Below are positions 22,178 through 25,779 of a DNA stretch of 25,779 nt, piece by piece. The position numbers and the translations under genes are program-made. Under the pieces are notes generated by a model. The model made no database searches, was not told the origin of the DNA, and was given only the letters and a program-made list of their open reading frames with translations. The stretch is from the NCBI GenBank assembly GCA_964542475.1, contig CAZIUL010000058.1:1-25779 (forward strand), in the 5' to 3' direction. Within the stretch, counting starts at the first letter, position 1. Every line of letters begins with the position of its first letter. This DNA is from CAZIUL01 sp964542475. Its GTDB lineage: Bacteria > Planctomycetota > B15-G4 > CAYZWU01.

Positions 22178-24199
22178 ATGAAGGTTATTGTCCCGGTTGT
22201 GCTGTGCATAATCGGCGCATGCGCTTTGCTGATCCTTTTGATTCCATGGAACGGCGAAGCTGATGACTCCGCTGATTCCACAAGTGCCCCGGGAAGGGCA
22301 GAAACGTCCGGTCCAAGCGATACACCCCAAGAGAGCCCGCTTTCCATGATGGTGCCGCCGCTCGACTGCATCCCCTCGGAAATAGACGGGCAGGGGAGCG
22401 CCACGGTCACCCCTTCCGAGCCTGTAAGAATCGGCTCCACACAGAAGTTCGAGATCACATTCACAACGGGAGATGACGGCATTGCACCGGGCGGATTCGT
22501 TATCCTGCAGGTCTCCCCGTACTGGGAATGGAGCAGGCCGCACTCTCTTTATCCCGGGAGAATGGGTTATACAGAGGTGACATGCGCTGCTGAGGATCCT
22601 TCCCTCAAGGTTTACACGTTGCAGCTGAACCGGATTCTCGTGGTTTCCACGGAACGCGGCTTCAAGCCCGGCGAAGAGATAACTTTCCGGTACGGCCCGG
22701 CGCGTGTGGACAAGTTCGCGGAGCGGGAGGAGCTCTTCCAGATCTTTGTTGATGCCGACGGTGACGGACACTATGCGTGTATCGCAGACACTCCTTCCAT
22801 CGAGATTCTGCCCTATCCGCCTGCCAGGCTGGCCGTGAGCTGCCCTTCAAGGTGCTCGCCGGGTGATGCGATCCGTATCAAGGCCGCACCGCTCGACTTT
22901 CTCGGCAACTGGAGCGAGCTTCCAGCGGGAGAGTACGGGATAAGGGTCCTGGGAAACATGCCGGGCGAGGGCGGCGGTGAAGAGGGCGATGGATCAGGAG
23001 CGGACGCGGGGGCGCAAGCGAAAGCGCAAGTGGAAACGGAAAGCATGCTCGAGCTCGGCCCGGGAGAAAAGACAGTCGAGTTCAAGCACACACCCGGAAG
23101 CAACGGGATTTACTTTTTCGAGGTGGAGGGGCCGGACGGGCTGGTCGGCCTGAGCAATGTGCTGTACTGCCGCAAAGGCACGCCCAGCCTGAACCTCTAC
23201 TTCGGCGACATACACGGCCACACCCGCCTGTCCGACGGCACGGGCACGCCCGAGGATTACTACCTCTTTGCCAGGGAGGTGTCCGGCCTGGACATAGCCG
23301 CTTTGACCGATCACGCGGACTACGGGACCATGCCGCTCAAAGGCGCGCCCTGGGACAGGATCAAACGTGCAGCGAGCGCTGCGCACGACCCCGGCAGGTT
23401 TGTCACCTTTCTCGCTTTCGAGTGGACCAACTGGGAGTACGGCCACAGAAACGTCTACTACAGGGATGGGGACGGTCCGGTCATCCGGTCCATCGACGAG
23501 GAGAGCAACACGCCGCAGGAGCTCTGGAAGCTGATCGAGCCCTACGAGGCCATGACCATCGCACATCATGTGGGCGGCGGGCCTGTGCCAACGGACTGGA
23601 GCGTCGAGCCGGGGCAGATGGAGCGCCTTGTGGAGATCTGTTCCATTCACGGCAGTAGCGAGTACTACGGCGGGGAGAAGTGCATCTACCGTCCTGTAAA
23701 AGGCGCTTTCGTGAGAGACGCTTTGGGCAAGGGTTACAAGCTGGGAATAATGGCGTCGGGGGACACGCACGACGGGCACCCGGGAAAGCGCACGGCAGGC
23801 ACGCCGGCCACCGGTATCATGGGCGTTTTCGCGCCCACGCTCACCAGGGAAGCTGTCTGGGACGCCATGAAGAAGAGGCACGTGTATGGAACGAGCGGCC
23901 CGAAGATCATCCTGTTTTTCAGGGTGGCGAACTCTCCGATGGGCTCCGAGACCTCGTGGCCCGCTGAAAAAGGCCCTGTTCCCATATCGGTCATGGCGGT
24001 CGGCTGTGCAGAGATCGCCGGGGTCGAGATCATCCGCAACGGCGATCTTCTTTTCAGGGAGGTCGATCTGGGCTTCGTTGCCCGGATACTGCTTGAGGAT
24101 CCGAAGCCGCCCAAAGGCGCGAACTGGTACTATGCAAGGATCGTGCAGAATGACGGCAACATGGCCTGGTCAAGCCCGGTGTGGGTGGAATGCGAGTGA
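22178..24199 (+). CDS. Membrane-anchored DUF3604/PHP-type metal-dependent hydrolase
   Basis: The 673-residue product starts at ATG 22178 behind AGGAGG. A hydrophobic anchor (about 3-22, VIVPVVLCIIGACALLILLI) and a Ser/Thr/Pro-rich linker lead to an Ig-like region (about 60-330) seen in DUF3604 proteins. The PHP-like domain follows with FGDIHGHTRLSDG (H346, H348), TDHADYG (D378, H379), the pair H463-H464 (IAHHVGGG) and SGDTHDGHPG (D529, H531, H534), all plausible metal ligands. A last beta-rich part (about 570-673) closes the chain. PHP proteins hydrolyse phosphoesters with a metal cluster; members of DUF3604 are mostly uncharacterised, so the substrate is unknown. A Gly/Asp/Glu/Ala-rich insertion (about 265-290, GEGGGEEGDGSGADAGAQAKAQ) is a low-complexity loop. 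The gene converges on the BrkB gene. Confidence 0.88.
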   Translation: MKVIVPVVLCIIGACALLILLIPWNGEADDSADSTSAPGRAETSGPSDTPQESPLSMMVPPLDCIPSEIDGQGSATVTPSEPVRIGSTQKFEITFTTGDDGIAPGGFVILQVSPYWEWSRPHSLYPGRMGYTEVTCAAEDPSLKVYTLQLNRILVVSTERGFKPGEEITFRYGPARVDKFAEREELFQIFVDADGDGHYACIADTPSIEILPYPPARLAVSCPSRCSPGDAIRIKAAPLDFLGNWSELPAGEYGIRVLGNMPGEGGGEEGDGSGADAGAQAKAQVETESMLELGPGEKTVEFKHTPGSNGIYFFEVEGPDGLVGLSNVLYCRKGTPSLNLYFGDIHGHTRLSDGTGTPEDYYLFAREVSGLDIAALTDHADYGTMPLKGAPWDRIKRAASAAHDPGRFVTFLAFEWTNWEYGHRNVYYRDGDGPVIRSIDEESNTPQELWKLIEPYEAMTIAHHVGGGPVPTDWSVEPGQMERLVEICSIHGSSEYYGGEKCIYRPVKGAFVRDALGKGYKLGIMASGDTHDGHPGKRTAGTPATGIMGVFAPTLTREAVWDAMKKRHVYGTSGPKIILFFRVANSPMGSETSWPAEKGPVPISVMAVGCAEIAGVEIIRNGDLLFREVDLGFVARILLEDPKPPKGANWYYARIVQNDGNMAWSSPVWVECE

Positions 24200-24223
24200 A
24201 GAGGATGAAAAACGCGCTAACAG

Positions 24224-24253
24224 ATCCGTGTCAATCCGTGTCCATCCGTGGTT
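24224..24253. repeat. Three tandem 10-bp repeats at the 3' end of the BrkB gene
   Basis: ATCCGTGTCA, ATCCGTGTCC and ATCCGTGGTT follow each other without spacing. The second and third copies encode the end of the BrkB family protein (EPRMDTD) and the first supplies part of the stop codon region on the minus strand. Confidence 0.85.
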
Positions 24254-25604
24254 CTCTTTCCTTCTTCTCCCCTTCAACCAGGTCCTCGACCGTGATCCCT
24301 TCGAGCGCTGCCTCGCGCGCCCTGTCCGCTTTTTCCAGCACGTCGATCAAACGGCTGTCGACGGCTCCTCGGGGCATGCGGTTCATTTCCTGAACGCCTT
24401 CTAGCGCTGTGATCACTTCGAGCACGGTTATCCTGTCCAGCGACCGGGCAGGCGCTGTTCCGTTGTCGCTCCTGCTGTACCCCCGGCCCGCATTTTCCCG
24501 CAGGGCGTGAACAATGCCCGCCCTTTGGAGAATGGAAATGATCTCGCTCACGAAGGAGAGCGGCAGGTCGAGCCTTTCCGCGATCCGCCTGGTCTTTTCC
24601 GCTTCCCTTCCATCCTTGAAAGCCGCTGCCACTTCCTTGAGGATCAGGAGCCCGGCTGCTGTCCTGAACCGCGCGCCCGCGTTTTTCGCAACCCTTTCGC
24701 GGCGGAAGGAGTCCTCGTTCTGCAGGGCGAAAGCTATCCTGCACCCGAAAAGCAGGATCAGCCAGCACAGAAAGAGGTATACGAGAAAGACCGGTAGGGA
24801 GGCGAAAGTACCGTAGATCGCGTTCTTGGAGATCCCGACCTGTGTCTCGATGTAGCCCCACTGGAGAAGGTTGAAGAGCGCGCTTGCAAAGAGTGCTCCA
24901 CCCGCGGCAGCCCCGAACTTCACGTTTGTATTCACCATGAAGGCGTAGACCATGGAGAAGGCCACGCACGTGATCAGGAACGGAAGAAGCGCGGCGAGAA
25001 GCCCTATCGCGAAGGCGGCTCCCGGAAGCGTCTGCAACCAATAGAGCGTGCTCCCTTCCGCGCCTTTTGCCTGTAGCCCGGCCATGAGCGCGCCCGACGC
25101 GGCCACGAGCAGGGGGACGACGAGCACTACACTTAAGTAGTAGGAGAGCGCCCTGTAGAGCGGGCGGTTGTTGTTGACCGACCAGATCTGGTTGAACGAC
25201 TTCTCCAGGTTGAGCAGTGTTTTCAGGATAGTCCAGAGAAGCACAATGAACCCTATCGTGCCCAGGGCCGCGAGGTTGGTGTTGGAAACGTACTGGATGA
25301 TTTGGTCGAGTATCTCGGGGTCGACCATGCTCAATGTTTCCTTGACCCACGGCCCGATTTTTTCCTGAAACCCGAACCCTTTCGCAAGGCTGAAGAGCAC
25401 CGCGAGCAACGGTACTATAGAGAGAAAGCTCACGTAGGTGAGAGCGGCAGCCTGCTGGTTCAGGCGCTCGTCCGAGAAGCCTTTCACCACTATGTATGCG
25501 ATCCGAGCGACCCTGAAAGCCGCACGCCTGAAAAAAGGGAGGGCCTCTATGCCCTCCAGCCAGATCGTGTCGTTGAAGAATAAGGCGAACCTTCCAGATG
25601 GCAT
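24231..25604 (-). CDS. YihY/BrkB family inner-membrane protein with winged-helix-like C-terminal extension
   Basis: A 457-residue protein; ATG 25604 has CAGGAG six bases before it. The core (about 30-300) has the YihY/BrkB (UPF0761) pattern: the early motif LNQQAAALTYVSFLSIVPLLAVLFSL, six hydrophobic segments and the late motif YGTFASLPVFLVYLFLCWLILLFGC. The family was once called RNase BN by mistake; members are integral membrane proteins, possibly transporters, of unsettled function. The C-terminal 150 residues are cytoplasmic and resemble a winged helix (TAAGLLILKEVAAAFKDG, TRRIAERLDLPLSFVSEIISILQRAGIV), then an acidic tail. Such an extension makes it longer than the roughly 290-residue E. 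coli YihY. The final seven residues come from a tandem DNA repeat, so the original end may have been different. Confidence 0.92.
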   Translation of the reverse strand: MPSGRFALFFNDTIWLEGIEALPFFRRAAFRVARIAYIVVKGFSDERLNQQAAALTYVSFLSIVPLLAVLFSLAKGFGFQEKIGPWVKETLSMVDPEILDQIIQYVSNTNLAALGTIGFIVLLWTILKTLLNLEKSFNQIWSVNNNRPLYRALSYYLSVVLVVPLLVAASGALMAGLQAKGAEGSTLYWLQTLPGAAFAIGLLAALLPFLITCVAFSMVYAFMVNTNVKFGAAAGGALFASALFNLLQWGYIETQVGISKNAIYGTFASLPVFLVYLFLCWLILLFGCRIAFALQNEDSFRRERVAKNAGARFRTAAGLLILKEVAAAFKDGREAEKTRRIAERLDLPLSFVSEIISILQRAGIVHALRENAGRGYSRSDNGTAPARSLDRITVLEVITALEGVQEMNRMPRGAVDSRLIDVLEKADRAREAALEGITVEDLVEGEKKEREPRMDTD

Positions 25605-25646
25605 GCTCTGCTCCTGAAAGTTGTTTTACGGCATTTGCCCGAAGCG

Positions 25647-25676
25647 AATATATCATCCGGTAAAGGGGCGTGTAAA
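25647..25676 (-). promoter_or_regulatory. Predicted promoter of the BrkB gene with overlapping palindrome
   Basis: On the minus strand TTTACA (25676-25671) and TATATT (25652-25647) are 18 bases apart, with five of six consensus bases each. The perfect palindrome GCGTGTAAACACGC (25668-25681) covers the -35 box and could be an operator. Confidence 0.55.
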
Positions 25677-25724
25677 CACGCTTATTTAATACCTGAACTT
25701 TACAAGGGATCCGTGTCCGGCGGT

Positions 25725-25779
25725 TGGAGGGCGGCACTCTGTTGCCGCCTCTTTTCTTCCGGCGCCGACGGAGCGGCGC
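25725..25779. repeat. Two-hairpin family A element, cut by the window end
   Basis: The first hairpin (25725-25752) is identical in 28 bases to the copies beside the assembly gap: stem GGCGGCA / TGCCGCC, loop CTCTGT. After TTTCTTCC a second hairpin, GGCGCCG / CGGCGCC-type with ACGGAG loop (25760-25779), is the reverse complement of the copy at 9461-9480. The window stops inside it. Confidence 0.8.

Noticed and set aside
24274..25737. Minus-strand 487-codon frame overlapping the BrkB gene
   Set aside because: It is a different frame of the same DNA, Arg/Gly/Pro-rich without membrane segments, while the BrkB frame has a full family pattern and a ribosome site.

Overview
The window looks like chromosomal DNA of an uncultured, free-living, Gram-negative-type bacterium. 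It has moderately high GC content, clear Shine-Dalgarno sites, sigma70-like promoters and lipoproteins with lipoboxes. Many products are large, secreted or membrane-anchored multidomain proteins: a beta-propeller, a beta-helix, carboxypeptidase-regulatory-like domains, a discoidin-like domain and a PHP/DUF3604 domain. Two of them end in similar C-terminal modules that close on an SN...P motif. From memory, such architectures and tails are common in Planctomycetota and related uncultured groups, but no marker gene is present, so the phylum is only a weak guess. A run of exactly 100 N (15032-15131) shows this is a scaffolded draft assembly.

Layout. 104-651: small secreted lysine-rich protein, frameshifted in a G run, followed by an intrinsic terminator. 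989-1870 (+): HD-domain hydrolase with a Cys-rich tail. 1910-4408 (-): a membrane-anchored protein built of carboxypeptidase-regulatory-like domains, plus a small membrane or exported protein. 4925-6874 (+): S9 prolyl-oligopeptidase-type lipoprotein. 6976-9312 (-): secreted protein with a HExxH zincin motif. 9532-11745 (-): phosphoenolpyruvate synthase. 12088-14949 (+): Asp-box beta-propeller protein with one CxxCH motif. 14949-15797: palindromic repeats, the assembly gap and a four-helix membrane protein (-). 15971-19213 (+): metallophosphoesterase fused to a beta-helix. 19516-21297 (+): dynamin-like GTPase, whose 3' end overlaps a convergent lipoprotein gene (21281-21775, -). 22178-24199 (+): membrane-anchored DUF3604/PHP protein. 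24231-25604 (-): YihY/BrkB family membrane protein with a winged-helix-like tail.

How the genes relate. Most genes are separate transcription units with alternating strands and no obvious shared pathway; only 3968-4408 with 1910-3862 looks like a possible two-gene operon. The common theme is the cell surface and secreted hydrolysis. I see no CRISPR array, restriction or toxin-antitoxin system, transposase, integrase, tRNA or rRNA.

The least explained material is in the spacers. There are two families of short palindromic repeats: a GGAGGGCG-type hairpin with at least six copies, and a long hairpin with arms like CCGCATATTTCATCCTCTTC, present as one simple and one compound copy. There is also a 10-bp tandem repeat that supplies the last codons of the BrkB gene. 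None of these has an associated transposase here. I did not find a convincing new multi-gene system. The best leads are the repeat families and several unusual domain fusions.
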